From Mesodorylaimus sp. YZB2_4 (Eukaryota; Nematoda; Enoplea; Dorylaimida; Dorylaimidae), in contig JASANH010000134.1 in NCBI GenBank assembly GCA_030248295.1, forward strand, positions 35,349-99,348: a stretch of DNA of 64,000 nt, written 5' to 3'. The notes below the pieces were generated by a model, which was not told the DNA's origin, did no database searches, and worked only from the letters and a program-made list of their open reading frames with translations. The translations under genes were made by a program, and so were the position numbers. Positions 35,004 to 47,029 of this stretch are shown in pieces; position 1 is the stretch's first letter, and each line of letters starts with the position of its first letter.

Positions 35004-35611
35004 GTCCCAAAAAACTTAGGCCATAATCTTCCCTGCTGACGGCTGAGTGCGAAATTCGATCAGTGGAGGAGACTGCCTGTGTTTCCGTTGCTTCGATTCC
35101 TGCTTTGTTTCGGGGTCTTAAAAGTGGACCCAGGTTTCATGCCCCATCACCACCTGCCGACAAAATTCTTATTCGACTGTGGGCTACGAGTTCGGTAACG
35201 CATTCGACCCGGCGTTGGCGATCAACTGCTGAGAGGTTTCTGGGTACCCATCTGGCACAGACTTCCGAAATATTAAGGCGATCGTGAAGAATATTTGCAA
35301 CTGTTCCAACAGAGAGTCCAACCTCTGCGGCAATATGTATCCGTTTTCAGCCGGCGATTTTCTAATACTACTTTCTCGACAGGAGCGATTTTATCTTCCG
35401 TGGCCGCTTCTGTTGGTCTGTAAGGACGTGGATCATCATCGAGTGATTCTCTGCCTTCTCGAAACAATGCCGCCTATTGGGCAACGGTGGAATAATGAAC
35501 AATACCTGACCCATGAACAGCAGCAAGCCAGTCAGAAATATCTTTTGTTTCAATGTGCTCTATTGTTCAAAATCTAATGACAGCGCGAATTTCAAAATCG
35601 CTAAGCCTCAT
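35000..35611 (-). pseudogene. mariner transposase, N-terminal two-thirds
   Basis: Starts MRLSDFEIRAVIRFWTIEHI at 35,611. It continues with the mariner helix-turn-helix wording (DWLAAVHGSGIVHYSTVA, stop, LFREGRESLDDDPRPYRP, KVVLENRRLKT), then RLNISEVCARWVPRNLS and VMGHETWVHF before a stop and DPETKQES. In mariner transposases the GDE in GDETWVH holds the first catalytic Asp; here it is GHE, so catalysis is lost even apart from the stops. The remaining part ends at KIMA, stop, VFWDSEGI, where the SINE body begins. Mariner enzymes cut and paste DNA at TA sites. Confidence 0.8.
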
Positions 35612-36153
35612 TTTTTAGTAAGTAGGAATAGCTTCATCAACTCAAACTCCAGAAATTAGGAAGCCATAATGATAGCACTTAATATTGGGGTTAGTTAGAT
35701 GTCGACCTGGAAACAGGCTAAAACCGGTTTGCCTATCTTAGCCCTGTGCTGCTGATTCTCAGAGCTTATTGAACGTCCTCCGTACCTTCAAGTAATTTTA
35801 TATTTGAGCTATTGTCAGCAAAACTTTTCATGTCCAACAAAACTTTTCATGTCGGATGACGCTTCTGCTCATTGGAACGCTTAGATTGCAGCATTTAGAG
35901 ACTGCGGACCGCACCCGACAAAATTACTTGGCACGTGCAAAATCCCCATCTGTTCGGGCTCCACTCATATTAGGCGTGCGAGGGCGAAAATCCCGACCTG
36001 GTTTTTTATTTTCGCTATAACTCGCGGACCGTATAACCAAAACTGATGAATTTAGTTTGGATATGAGGGACTAGATTGGGGAAGGTGTGTACCAAAAATT
36101 TTTGGAAAATCTCTACTGGTTATCCTTCTATGCACAGAAACGTGCCCGCGTCA

Positions 36154-36200
36154 TATATGTATGTATGTACCTATGTATGTAGGTATGTACAGTATGTATG
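36154..36200. repeat. GTAT microsatellite
   Basis: Imperfect tetranucleotide run (tatgtatgtatgtac and variants) of about 47 bp, just before the right direct repeat. Confidence 0.85.
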
Positions 36201-36307
36201 GACCCGATAGATCACAACGACGATCTGGAGCTGTGTAGGAGCGGGGGATCCAGCTATATGCTCAAACGACAGGGCAACATCACTGCTAGTGCCTTTGGCA
36301 TTCATTT

Positions 36308-36852
36308 TGACGATGTATTGCCTCAGATTGCTGCAGGGTCCTCAGAAGGATGTCCACTCGGGCGAAATTAATATTTCTCACACGTTCGGACCTCTTAAAA
36401 ACCGTCTGGAGAGGCGTAGGGTGAATTTTTATATCTCGATCGAGTCAGGAAGGTGCGGGGAGCAACTCCTGACTAAAAACTGTCACTTTTTACAAAAGTT
36501 TGAAGTTTTGGTTTTTGTTGGGGGTCCATTTTAACAGAAAAACTAGAAAAATTTGGAAACGCAGAAAAATTCTGCAGGATATGACTTGGTGGCTCATCGA
36601 GGATACAGGGTCATATGATTTAAGGAATTTCTGTTATCTGAATACATATATAAAACGACAAGCATATGTCTACTTTACAAAATGGCGCGAAAGTAAAAAT
36701 GTGGGATTCAACACTTCTTGCACATTTTTAAAGCTGTCTTTGCACAAGAATGAGTTATACTTAAAGAATGAAACGATACTTGAAAACTTTTGAAAAACGG
36801 CGCGAAATTCAAATTAACTTTTTGACCTACAAGACTAGTAGCACGAAACAAC
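36308..36852 (+). repeat. 540-bp direct repeat, right copy
   Basis: See 33,604-34,143. This copy lacks the small deletion near the middle and so keeps a 97-codon frame open (36,500-36,793), which is the same DNA as the left copy and has no recognisable motif. Confidence 0.85.
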
Positions 36853-39015
36853 AAGTAAGCGGTGGGCAATTCGCAGTCGAGCTGAAATATCATTTTTGAC
36901 TGCTAGGAAAGCTGCCATGTCTTTGAAATAGATTTAAATGTTCAAAAAATGCGTTGTTTCTTTGCATTGTTATTAAAGAGCCTGTCAATTCAACTGCAAA
37001 AATGCAAATTTTAATAAAGGATGAAGAATGCACTGAAAACAAATGTTTACTTGCTCTCTAAGAATGCTGAGGATTGGAATCTTACAATACAGTATTTGGC
37101 ATCAGGGCGATAATATCTTCACTCATTGACGGTAGATCCCATAAAGTGCACGCCCGATTAGCAAAAATGTCGGTCTCGAAAATGTTTAGACGATGTACCT
37201 AGATTTAGCTTGCTGCTCTCGGCTGACCAGACCTCGGAGGTACTCGATTAACATTCGCACAAAGCAAAATGGTTTGAGAGCTTGCAGAGAGCTTTTTTTA
37301 GGATATCCCTGTGCCTTGTCATAAACTGGATCACAGTGCAACAAAATCACGACGTTTCAGCATTGAGCCCCAAAGTTTACAGAGCGCTACGAAGCAAATG
37401 CAACATAAATATGAAAAAACTGGTTTAGCAAAGCAGGGTAAGTAGATCGGGCATTATTCCGTCCCACCGAAACGAGGCAACGGAAATTCGATTGCTCCAG
37501 TGTTCTAAGCAGTGTCACTAAGGGCTTGCACCGACATACCGACTGAGGCTTATCCACGCTTGTCTGCCCAACATAAACACATGCTTCCTTAATGTCCGAG
37601 TCATAACGATGGAGCTAACTCGATCATGAGCAATTATGATAGCAATTCATAATAAACTACGTACACTAGCTTAAAATCGCCGTGATTATAATTTTCGCAC
37701 CCAATCTCGCATATCATTGTTCTTAGACAAATGGACAGACTACAGAACTTGTGAACTCACGATAGTAACTTAGTTGAAATAATGTCTTGTGAGATTCCTC
37801 CAGAGCGTTCACCATTTCAAGCGTGTGTTATATCTAAGCTCCTTGACCTATTTGTTCAGCTTTGGATGGCCGCCGAAGAAAGATGTGGGGAGCATCTGTG
37901 GAGGCTCTTAAAACTCATTCTAACGATAAATTAGCAAATCTTTGTTTAATTTTAAAAAGGAGCTAGTAATATTTATCAGCATAAATTCCATACATCTGGT
38001 CGAAAACGCCAGGCATGAAAAACTGTACATCCCTGCGTTAGGAAAATCGCTGCAAGAAAGTCTAGCGAAGCTGCTTCTTCGTCAAAATTCCAGCCTAAAG
38101 CAGGATATGGTGAAATTGAAAGTGCTGGCCTGAGTAACAGCATTTTGCATTACATACAGTAGTCCCTGTATATCCACTATACAAGAAGTACAGATGAGAG
38201 CATCTTCTAAAAGCCACCTTTTGTCCAAGCTGGTGACATAAATGAGGCTAGGTTATGGTCTGGTTGTCAACCCTGAAACCGCGAGTTCATGTGATCAGCC
38301 AGAGACAGGCAGGATCTTTCTTGGTCACCTTTTGTCAGCCTGGACTGGCCTGCTCCGAGGGCGCATCAAACCACATGTACTACCTTTCCCAGTTTCATTT
38401 CATGAATTTTTTGCTAATAATATAGTGGACCATTGCGAGTGGGGGACAGTAATCGATTCCCCCGGCTGCCAGGTCTAACCGAACGGGCTTTTGCAGTTGG
38501 ACCAGCACCTGGTCCTAGACCACACTAGGACTGCACCAGAATATAAAATAACCGCAGTTATCCTGCCGCTAGTCAGGATGAACTATACGTGTTATAGCAG
38601 CTAAGCAGCTTTTTTGACTGCCGTGAAGTAATAACTTTCATATTTCTGCACTGTCAGTGTGAAATACAGTACCACTCTCGCCTGACCAGTAAATTTTCAG
38701 GGCTCTGCTGCCGCGCCCTCATCAGCGTTGGCCAGTTTAGCGGCCCCACTAAACTGAGTCCGAAACCTGGTCGAGCAGGCCTGGCCAACCTGTCCGCCTA
38801 CCCGGGGCACCATACCTGGACAGCTCGTCTGCGACGCGCGATTTGAAGGGGAAAATGAAATTTTATAGAAATATTTACAAACAGCATGTACTAGCTTTAT
38901 GTGGAGTTAAGGGAATCAAAAAAAGAAAGCGTAAACAGGGAACTAAACAGGGAGCGATGCGGGTGCGAAAGCGACTTTTCATTCTTCATCTGCGCTGCCA
39001 CGGCTGCCTGGACTC
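36853..39015. other. No recognisable gene
   Basis: Frames of 60-80 codons at 37,942-38,133 and 38,242-38,478 carry no motif. Short complementary pieces near 38,500 ('ggaccagcacctggtcc') form a small hairpin. Confidence 0.4.
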
Positions 39016-42000
39016 TTGTCCTTAGGCGAGCTGTATGTGTTCTTTTATAAACATATTCATCGACATCCTACGAGCTTTCGTGAGGTGACCAATGTCGATG
39101 CGTCTACTTCTGAAGCTGACATGTTGGCCGCGTTTTCATTATCGTGGCCCGTTGATAGCCTTAATGGCCAATCAATCGGTCGTCAAATTTTTCCTTGACG
39201 AAATCACCAGGCCTGCCGTTAAGCAAGTTTTGCTTATGCAGGACGCTATGGTGCGCGCTACGTCCATTTTGGACTTGGTTTGGAACACTAGCGTTTCGCA
39301 TTGGCCCAACGATAAGACGCCTACCTTCGGTGCCCAATTACTCGCGTACTATAATCGCGAAGCCAATTGTACGGATTATTCCATACGCGCGACTGTCCAT
39401 TGGGTCTTCCCGACTGATCGTCAAGACGATGGTTACAAATCCTATGTTTTAGGAGTTGGTTCCCCGCTGTCTGCGGACTCGTTCCCAGACGGCGTACCCG
39501 ATTGGTACCCGCTGAGCGAGTTTTGTGTGTCGCCTGACGATCCTCGATGGTCTTCGACGTTAGCCTACACTGCGGTAAGCATCTATGACCTTGCTCTTGC
39601 AACATGTCTTTTGCATCAACAGTTTAGTAAGCATCCGTTCGGCCCTCCCATGTGGTTTGTGGCCGATGTGCGTCGGTCGGCTAGGTTGTTGCCCATGCCG
39701 CCCGAATTCATCGATGTCCTGACGTGCGACAAACCAACGTTCGCCGTTTGCGAAATTTGCCGGCAACCTTGGTGTTTGGTCTCCGAGGTACTGGCACAAT
39801 TCGCGGTGAGTTTCATATTCAAGATGCTCTCCTTCTGGCTCAAGCATCGTTCCTGAAGGCCGAATTGGCTAGCACGACTCACCCTGGGTATGTGTGTGAT
39901 GGTGTGCCTATCGCTAGTCGACGGGTGCCTGTCCCCGTTTACCAGTTCGACCCGTCTTTGGCTACGAAGTTTTGCGATCTGCCGTTGCCTCCCACGTCAC
40001 CTTTGATGTAAGCCCTTAATTTTCAAAAAGCGCAGTTTTGCGTGCTGCTTTCTAACATTCAACGTCGAAATCCGTGGAATCGGTCTTCCGAGGCCATTTC
40101 CGCTTTCGCCGCTGAAGTTTTGGCTTTGCACGTTATATGCGTCGACTGTTTAGGCGCCGACCAGTTTGATGGGATCCCCTTGGTTCCCTAGGAACTGGCT
40201 CGTATGTCTCTCGAATTTGTTGCGTTTGTCAGCCACAGTGTTTATTTACTCACTGGGTCTGAACTTCGATTGTTGAAATCTGGACACCCCTTTTGGTTTG
40301 ATCCCGACTCTCACTGCGCGGCTTTGATGCCCTTGGTTCTTGCGCACTCGCGCTTGGCTATGCGTGAGATGCTGTCTACCCCGCCTCTGTACAATGGATC
40401 GCCGTTGGATCCGGCTCGTCTGATGTTGCGGACTTCGTATGTCCCGAAGTCTGAACCGCGCCGTGCGGTCTGGATCCAGCTGAGTGAATCGTCGTTCCAT
40501 CCAGGTTTGTCGTTTCTGAAGCTTTTGTGTGGTATTTTCACGAACCGCGCCAGCTCGAAATATTTTGGTTCCGCTCGATTGCTGAACCCTTTTCGCGTCA
40601 ACGATCTGCTTAACGTCTCGAGTCAGATTTTCATGTCGTCTCAAGTCGCCAATGCATTCTTCAATTCGACTTTGCCCGTCTGGAACGTGTACGATACCTT
40701 GCGGGATTCGGCTTATCGGGTCGACACTCCCTTTGCGGATGCTGCATTGGAACGAATTCGCTCTCGTGCGTCTACTGGTTCTGACGTGGAGCAGCCTCGT
40801 GGTTCTCGGTCTACTCCTAGTGAGCAACATCCGATGGAGGAAGGTGAGATTCCGAGTGACCAGGATTCGTCCTCGTCCAGGAAACGGTCTTGTACTCGTT
40901 CGCCTTCCGTTCCGCCGTCGCGTCCTCGCGATCGCCGTGATCGTTCGCCGCCGGCTCCTGGTGCTGATGGTGTTGCGTCTGGCTCTAGTGCCGCCCCTTC
41001 TCATGGTGCGCGCGCCCAGCCTTCGTCGTCTCGTTCTAAGTCCAGGAATAGAGGGCCTTCCTTTAAGTCCTCGTCTCAGCAGAAGCGTGGTACTTGTCCT
41101 GTGTTTGACATGCCTTCTGATTCCGATTCTTCGGCTGAGATTATTCTCTATGACGACATTTCAGTGTTGTCCCGTTTTGCGTCTCCGTCTGGCTGGAGCT
41201 CTTGCTCTTCGGGCCAGTATGAGTCATTTATTTCGCCTTTTTCCGAAGAGCCGCCTGCTCTTATTCTGTCGCCTTCTGTGCATCCTCCCGTGTCATGGCC
41301 TCCTTCGCCTCACATGGCCTCGTCGAAGGACATGACATTGCCCGAGTGCCTCGCTGCAATTCCTGGCTCTAGCGCTCGGTTGCCCGATCCATTCTCCACG
41401 GATTATTAGCTCCCGAATTATTATGAAATTGTGGTCGCTGATGACGCGCACATTTCCACCAATTCCGTGCCGAATGCGTATCATCTGGATCACCCGTCCA
41501 CTGGTAAGTCAGTTTGCATTGTTCTTATGCCTTTTACTGCTTACCAGGGTCGTTGGTGTATCAATATCGATTCGATCCCCTTCGATCAAGATTGGGAAGT
41601 TCTTCATTTTCCCACGATGCGTCCTTTCGTGACGTTTGCGTCGTGGTGTTTATCCGAAGAAGCGTTGGCCTACCTGCGCGCCCGCGCCTCTCGTCTTGCG
41701 TCTTTACCCGACAGGTCGTCTATGGCCTTGGCTCGACCTCTCATGGTCTCCCCCCCGTCAGCGTGTCGTCCAACGAGTCCCCTCCTGTATTCGGAGATGG
41801 CTCGTTTGCGCTTGACTAGCCCAATTGCGCCTCGTCACGTGCCGGTGGTGTCCTCACCTCGTCTCTGTTTGGATGGTGCCTTGTCTTCTGCTGGCGTCTC
41901 CGCCTCGCAGAAGCCCCGTCGTGGTCATCGTCATCGTCGCCGTCTGGTGCCCTCCGGCCCTGCCGTGGCTGGAATTCCAGCTCACCCGAATCGGTACTCG

Positions 42001-42393
42001 TCTGGCCCCGACCAGTATTTAGAGGGTATTCCTCGCTCCAAGTATCTGCGACTCATGGCTGTCGCCAGGGAGAACGCAACGCCAACCTGCCGCCTGGCAT
42101 GGTTGATGATGATGTCTCCGTCTCTTGGTCCACTCGCCCGGTCAAGCCCATCGGTCGTAAGCCCCAGCTTTAGGTTCTTTTCGACTGACTTTTCTGCTTC
42201 TAGGTGTGCCCTGTGCCAGTCTCCTGGTCATCTGTGGTCGTTATCGATCACATCGTCCCGTCTGTCAATTGGTGGACTTCTCTATATGGTCGCCTTCGAC
42301 CATCGGTGCCATCCACGCCTCCACTCGTCGTTTCATATGGTCGTTATCGGTCATCGAAGACAGTCAGCCAATCAAGTCCGTCGATCCCCGTGA
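39016..42393 (+). pseudogene. Long unrecognised ORF series in a GC-rich island
   Basis: One reading frame can be followed for about 1,100 codons. Starting in the 39,016 frame (VTNVDASTSEADMLAAFSL), it shifts near 39,175 to KFFLDEITRPAVKQVLLMQD and again near 39,800. After that 39,724-42,393 is a single frame interrupted only by TAA (40,009), TAG (about 40,189) and TAG (41,407). The middle is Ser/Arg/Pro-rich (RKRSCTRSPSVPPSRPRDRR) and there is a CEICRQPWC pair near residue 215 of the first part. No enzyme motif is recognised. GC content and CG-rich codons (TCG, CGT, GCG) differ sharply from the AT-rich flanks, which suggests DNA of different origin. A retroelement Gag-like protein is possible, because a polypurine tract and LTR-like sequence follow. 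Confidence 0.5.
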
Positions 42394-42427
42394 TCTTAGG
42401 CGTTCTTGTAAGTGTGTGAGCTTTTTT

Positions 42428-43217
42428 GAAAGGGAGGGGGGAGATTGCGTTCTGATGCGCTTCAGGACTTTGTGTGCGTCATAAGTGTCCTGTGTTGTTT
42501 GGGGCATAACTTGGGTCCATTACCCCAGGTTTGAATGTGCGTTCATTCGATGTGCCCATCTTTTCGGATTAGGGTTCCCACACCGCTCCCGTCGTGTCTC
42601 GTCTCGTCTCAAGGGCACCCAGCTTGGCTGCACTTTTCTGCAAGCCTAAGCTCAGCTGCAGTCTTCTGCAAGCTCATTAGATCCAGGTCCTTTTTGGCCT
42701 TCTTTTGGAAGTCTGGTGATCAGGTGTCTAAATTCTCCCCTGATCTCAATTGAGGCTTCCATTTTCCTCCACTCCGGCTCCAAGTAGCTGGTCTAGAAGA
42801 GCGTGGGGTCACGCTTAATTGGCGGTGGGAGAAGTGTAACCCGCATCTCTTGATGAGGGTTCGTCTCTACCAGTTTTGAACCGCCCGCCACAAGTTGTCT
42901 GGTACAACTCGTGAATACTTCCTTTGCTCGTCCTCTCTTGTCTTGGAGCAAAGAGAGCGAGCCTGGATCTAATCTAGACTAGTTTTAGGACTGGTCGCCC
43001 GATGTCTTGGCCGTCCTGGCCGTGAGGACTGCCTTTAGTCCTTCTACGTATTTCTTCACCAGCGGTTGGGTATCTCCTAACCGCCTCTCCCTATTCTCAG
43101 TGCTCGCCTCTTGGCCTGTCTTATACTTGTGGAGGTGTCCGCCCGTCGGCCCAATAAAGAGCTATCGTTATTGGCGTCCGTTTCGGTAGGGGCCGCGGAG
43201 GGGTGATTCGAACCACG
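42428..43217 (+). repeat. Possible 3' LTR after a polypurine tract
   Basis: 'gaaagggaggggggaga' at 42,428-42,444 is a good polypurine tract, followed by a sequence starting near TGCG (42,447). A polyadenylation-type signal 'cccaataaagagctatcg' lies at 43,152-43,170. The GC-rich region ends near 43,217. No second copy is found upstream of 39,016, so LTR identity is unproven. It could also be the 3' UTR of the ORF series. Confidence 0.35.
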
Positions 43218-43646
43218 TACGCGTGTAGGTACCTCCACCCATAGCTGGGAGGAGTATCACAGACGGCCAGGGAATACAACCGCACGAGATGAATTAGTCT
43301 ATTCAACTGCCGAAACCCAACACACGTCAAGGCGAATTTATACTTCACTGCGGGTGAGGGCCGGGCAAAGGTGGCGGACGGGCGCGGGTCGATTTACAGG
43401 TTTATACTAGCAGCGGGCACGGGACGGGTGGGGGGCGGGCTGGAGCGAGGGCCGTTCGTAAAGGGTTCTTTGTCAACCCGTTGACGGGCCGCTTTGTCTG
43501 CAAAAAGCGGGACGACATTTCGTGATGACACAGATTGACTTTGAACTTTCTACTGCTGGAACGTAAGGACTTGTAACTCTGTGCAATCAATTCCTTCCCG
43601 GCGAACACGGATGGTAATCAAATCCCAGGCTTTCATTTTCCCAAAA

Positions 43647-43775
43647 TTATTCCCACCCTCCCATTCTTTGAATCTCGGCGTACGCCCAAGCTTGAATCAA
43701 CGTTCCTACCTCGTGATCTAGCCAAATTTTTGGCTTCGTACGATCAACTCGTTTGGTTTTTCTAGCGTCACTCAT
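43647..43775 (-). pseudogene. Myb/SANT-like exon fragment
   Basis: Minus-strand frame MSDARKTKRVDRTKPKIWLD then HEVGTLIQAWAYAEIQ, ended by TAA after RMGGWE. A basic lead followed by W..(H/E)EV..LI.AWA resembles the first helix of Myb/SANT-like domains common in PIF/Harbinger and related elements. The second and third helices are missing; the sequence beyond lies in other frames. Confidence 0.3.
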
Positions 43776-44331
43776 TTCACAACTAATCACACAAGTACTG
43801 TACCTACCGCTGCTCAGAACGGTAAGAGCACACCTTCCAACATGGTGGAGCAGTGAAGTGATGCCGCGTTTCCCTATGGCTTCTGCTAAGAGAATTGTTC
43901 TAAACCAGTCTCCAGGTTCCATTAGAACAAAGAATCGTTCTCGCTTGAGAATTGTTCTCGGAGCAGGGACTACGGTCTACTCATGAGAATTGTTCTTGGT
44001 CTATTTTTGCGAAAATAAAGGGCAGGTCGCACTAGAGCGCAGATTGTTTTCTACCTCCAGTGCAACCGCAAGAAATAAACGAAAAATAGGTTCAGAATTA
44101 TTCTCTGCCCGAGTGCGACCGCGGCCTCAGAAAGGCACGTAGAGCCAAAACGGCACGTGGAGTCACAAAGGGGCACTAATGATAAGTCGAGAGAGAAACA
44201 TTATCCGGTCAATAGCACATTACAGCTACAGAATTGCTTTCCAAGTACACTGGAGACAGAACTGCGGGATGGGCAAATCACAACGCTAACTCCCCGCTCT
44301 CTCAACGGCACCCCAAGAAAGCAAAACATCA

Positions 44332-45141
44332 TTACTTTTTTGGTGGTCTCCTCTTGACGCCAGGTGCCGTGCTGGAATCCAACCCCCGTTTGACCGTTGC
44401 CGCCGCACGTTGCTGCTCGGTCCGATCGTTACGACACAGGATCGGTTTCTTGTCCTTTGGTAGTGCAGCGTTGTTTGCCCCGAGCCCGTTCCTCCCCACA
44501 TGTTTCCAGCACAGATCCTTGTGGTCTCCATCGTTACAGTCGAGACGAACTACCGCGATGTTGGGGTCGGTTTTTGAAGGGAACACGCTTACGCTACGAA
44601 AGCTCATGAGACTAACCTCGCTTTCCAGCACTTTCATGGCCGTCGCCGAAAACCCACGGATGATCTCCGACTTGTTCGTGGCCGTTGGCACAAGCTCGTA
44701 CTGCTTGTAAGGAAAATTGACTAGGCAGACAGCTGAAGCACGGATGTTTCGGTCCATTTGTTCTTGCCGTTTTTCGACTGCGTCGATCCTTTGCTTGCTC
44801 TTGGCTATTTCCGACGAATGAGCTTCGGTTGAACGAATGTACAGTTGAACCAATTCCTTGGACAGTAGAGCCATCGAACCATTCGTCGACGGTGCCTCGG
44901 GGTCAATTCCTTGTGGGACTGATACTTCCATATTCTCCATTCTTGCCGTGATGACTTCCACGTTGGTACCTACCTGTATTTGGTGCACGAAGGAAGGCAG
45001 TAATAGCACGTTGGGATTTATTTCCTGGGGAATGACCGATGGGCGACGTAGGTGCTTTCCGTTTAGACGAGGCCAGAATGTACTAGCAATCAGTAATCGA
45101 ATAGTGAAGAAAACGCCGAGAAAGATGATAGATATAGGCAT
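44332..45141 (-). CDS. Coiled-coil and RRM-like protein, LINE ORF1-like
   Basis: An intact 269-codon frame. The first 20 residues are hydrophobic (MPISIIFLGVFFTIRLLIAS), which could be a membrane segment, or the real start may be the Met before ENMEVSVPQGIDPE. Residues 90-125 form a coiled coil (SKELVQLYIRSTEAHSSEIA, KQRIDAVEKRQEQM). Next come an RRM-like strand (ASAVCLVNFPY), a helix, VSVFPSKTDPNIAVVRLDC and a basic tail ending KRRPPKK. This order resembles ORF1 proteins of LINEs, which coat the element RNA, but the match is structural rather than sequence-level. No reverse transcriptase follows. A host RNA-binding protein is the alternative. No intron is apparent. Confidence 0.4.
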   Translation of the reverse strand: MPISIIFLGVFFTIRLLIASTFWPRLNGKHLRRPSVIPQEINPNVLLLPSFVHQIQVGTNVEVITARMENMEVSVPQGIDPEAPSTNGSMALLSKELVQLYIRSTEAHSSEIAKSKQRIDAVEKRQEQMDRNIRASAVCLVNFPYKQYELVPTATNKSEIIRGFSATAMKVLESEVSLMSFRSVSVFPSKTDPNIAVVRLDCNDGDHKDLCWKHVGRNGLGANNAALPKDKKPILCRNDRTEQQRAAATVKRGLDSSTAPGVKRRPPKK

Positions 45142-45439
45142 AGTGTTTTATTAGGATGGTCATTACAATAGCGCGAACATAGCTACCTCCTTTTGTGTCA
45201 GGTATATTCCGCGCGTGAGTCGAAAGGCGATGTGCAGCTGATGACGGTACCTGAATTTAGTTCAGCCAGATCAATCATACAGACTAGCTCACTCTTCGGT
45301 TTTAAACAAAATGGATGTCGATGTTGTATCACGTTCGCGGGCAGCACAGTTGGCTAGGGGGAGAGTGTGATCATGGAGAACTAGAACCATATAAAGATTG
45401 CACAACCTGAAGAGACCAAAGTTCAGCAGAATGGTCCGG

Positions 45440-45932
45440 GTATTAGTGCGTTTCACCCCGCCGCCTAGGCAACCCCACGAGTGCATCATGGCAACACCCC
45501 TTTTTTTGTGGCAACACCAAGGTAATTGAGTTGGGGTTGTAGAAACAAGGGCCCAATGGACAAATGGAAGAAAAGGGCGAACACAGGTTAAATGGCGGTA
45601 TATCCTAGAACGGCTATGTACGAAAAGGTCGAAAAAACAGTGCTGCTCCAGAGTCAATGTGCCCGTCCGGCGGGATCCGAACAAGGCCGAGATTTCGCTC
45701 GCTTGTCAAACTGAAACTTCGCCGAGGAAAAGCGGCTGCTCTGATTTGGATGTGCTCATACTTTTGTCTTTTTCGGTGACTCTTAAAAAAAAAATTGGAA
45801 CGCACTTGTCTTGGTGTTGCGACAGTGCACCGCTGAATGTACCCCCCCCCCCCCCCCAAACGGGGTGTTGCCATAATGCACTCGCGGTGTTGCCTAGGCG
45901 GTAAATGTTGCCATAACGCACTAATACCAATG
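45440..45932. repeat. MITE family C, inverted repeat
   Basis: The outer parts 45,440-45,500 and about 45,850-45,932 are reverse complements: 'ccgcctaggcaac', 'cgagtgcat' and 'tatggcaacacccc' pair with 'ggggtgttgccata', 'atgcactcg' and 'gttgcctaggcgg'. The copies end 'ggtattagtgcg' and its complement. A 17-C run lies at 45,842-45,858. No ORF. Confidence 0.75.
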
Positions 45933-46446
45933 GTCCGTTCGCTGAAAATAAGCGAGGGATTTATGGACAGGCAGGTTGTGTCATTCTGTTTGCCGGGCAT
46001 GCACAAAGAAAATAAAAACCATTATCTAGACAAGAAACAAAAGGGCCAAAACTGCTAGTTTGTTTAATTCACTGCGTAAATTGTGTAAGAAAATTGCAAG
46101 TCTAACCTCATACAACTTTAAATACAGATTTTTCGTGCCGTGTTATATGCTGCAACGTTTATGAGGTGAATAAACAGTATTAGTTTTATCGCGGCAGCGT
46201 TGTATGACCCACTCCCAGTATCTTTCAATGATGTTCTTAAAGAACCAGCAATCACCATGAACTGCAATATGTAATCATCAGCATGAAGCAGGAAATTCAA
46301 ATTCCTTTTGAGCATGGCGTGTGAGCTGGACCTTAAAATCAAAAAGATCACAAGTGATTTTTTTAATACCACATCTCACAATGCTTGGACCTGCTGGAGG
46401 TGATAGCAGAAAAAACGTTCAGTGGCTTGTTGGCTGCTCAGTGTTA

Positions 46447-46590
46447 AAAATGACCTCAAAGTCAAAGTCAGAATTGTGTCAAAACCCTGATTGACCGACC
46501 ATTGGTCAAAGTCATGGTCAGGGTCAGAAAATTTATTGAGGTTCGGTCAAGGTCAGTGTCAGGTCAGAATTTCGTGCACCTGGTCAGACT
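46447..46590. repeat. GGTCAG/GTCAAAG-rich array
   Basis: Short related words (ggtcag, gtcaaag, gtcaggtc) recur about twelve times in 140 bp at irregular spacing. A degenerate simple repeat. Confidence 0.6.
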
Positions 46591-47029
46591 ATTCTGCCCG
46601 AAAAAAGAAAGTAAGTTCAGTGAAATGTTGGCGAAAAATTTTCAAGCTCCCGCCTTCCAACGTGGGAATCTTGGGGGTGTCACAAGTCTAAATCTCAAGG
46701 CATGTCCTTGATTCTAGGACAGTCGTAAGTCATTTCACAATCAGCTTGGGGTCCCACCCCAGGACACCAAGCTCTCTTAAGTTTAGGACGACCTCGACCA
46801 TGCCCCAAGTCTGGTGTCTTTATATCCTAGCAGCACTGCCATGCTGTCACCGTTGTCAGGCGCACGGCAGTTGCCCTTGATCAAGGGAAATTTTGAGCTG
46901 AACTTTCAAGAGCAATTTTTAGGGCAATCTTTGGGCGTCTTGGGATTATGGCACTTTGCCTGAGCTCTCTCGATCTGAAAAAGAAGGTTCTTTTTTAGCT
47001 GAACTAAAATTCTGTCCACCCCAGATTCC

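Noticed and set aside
40246-41004. 252-codon antisense ORF, Arg-rich
   Set aside because: It is the complement of the Ser/Arg-rich part of the plus-strand island and arises from its GC-rich codons.
43190-43260. Minus-strand GGTTCGAATC, a B-box-like sequence suggesting a tRNA
   Set aside because: No A box at a suitable distance and no foldable cloverleaf was found; it lies at the edge of the LTR-like region.
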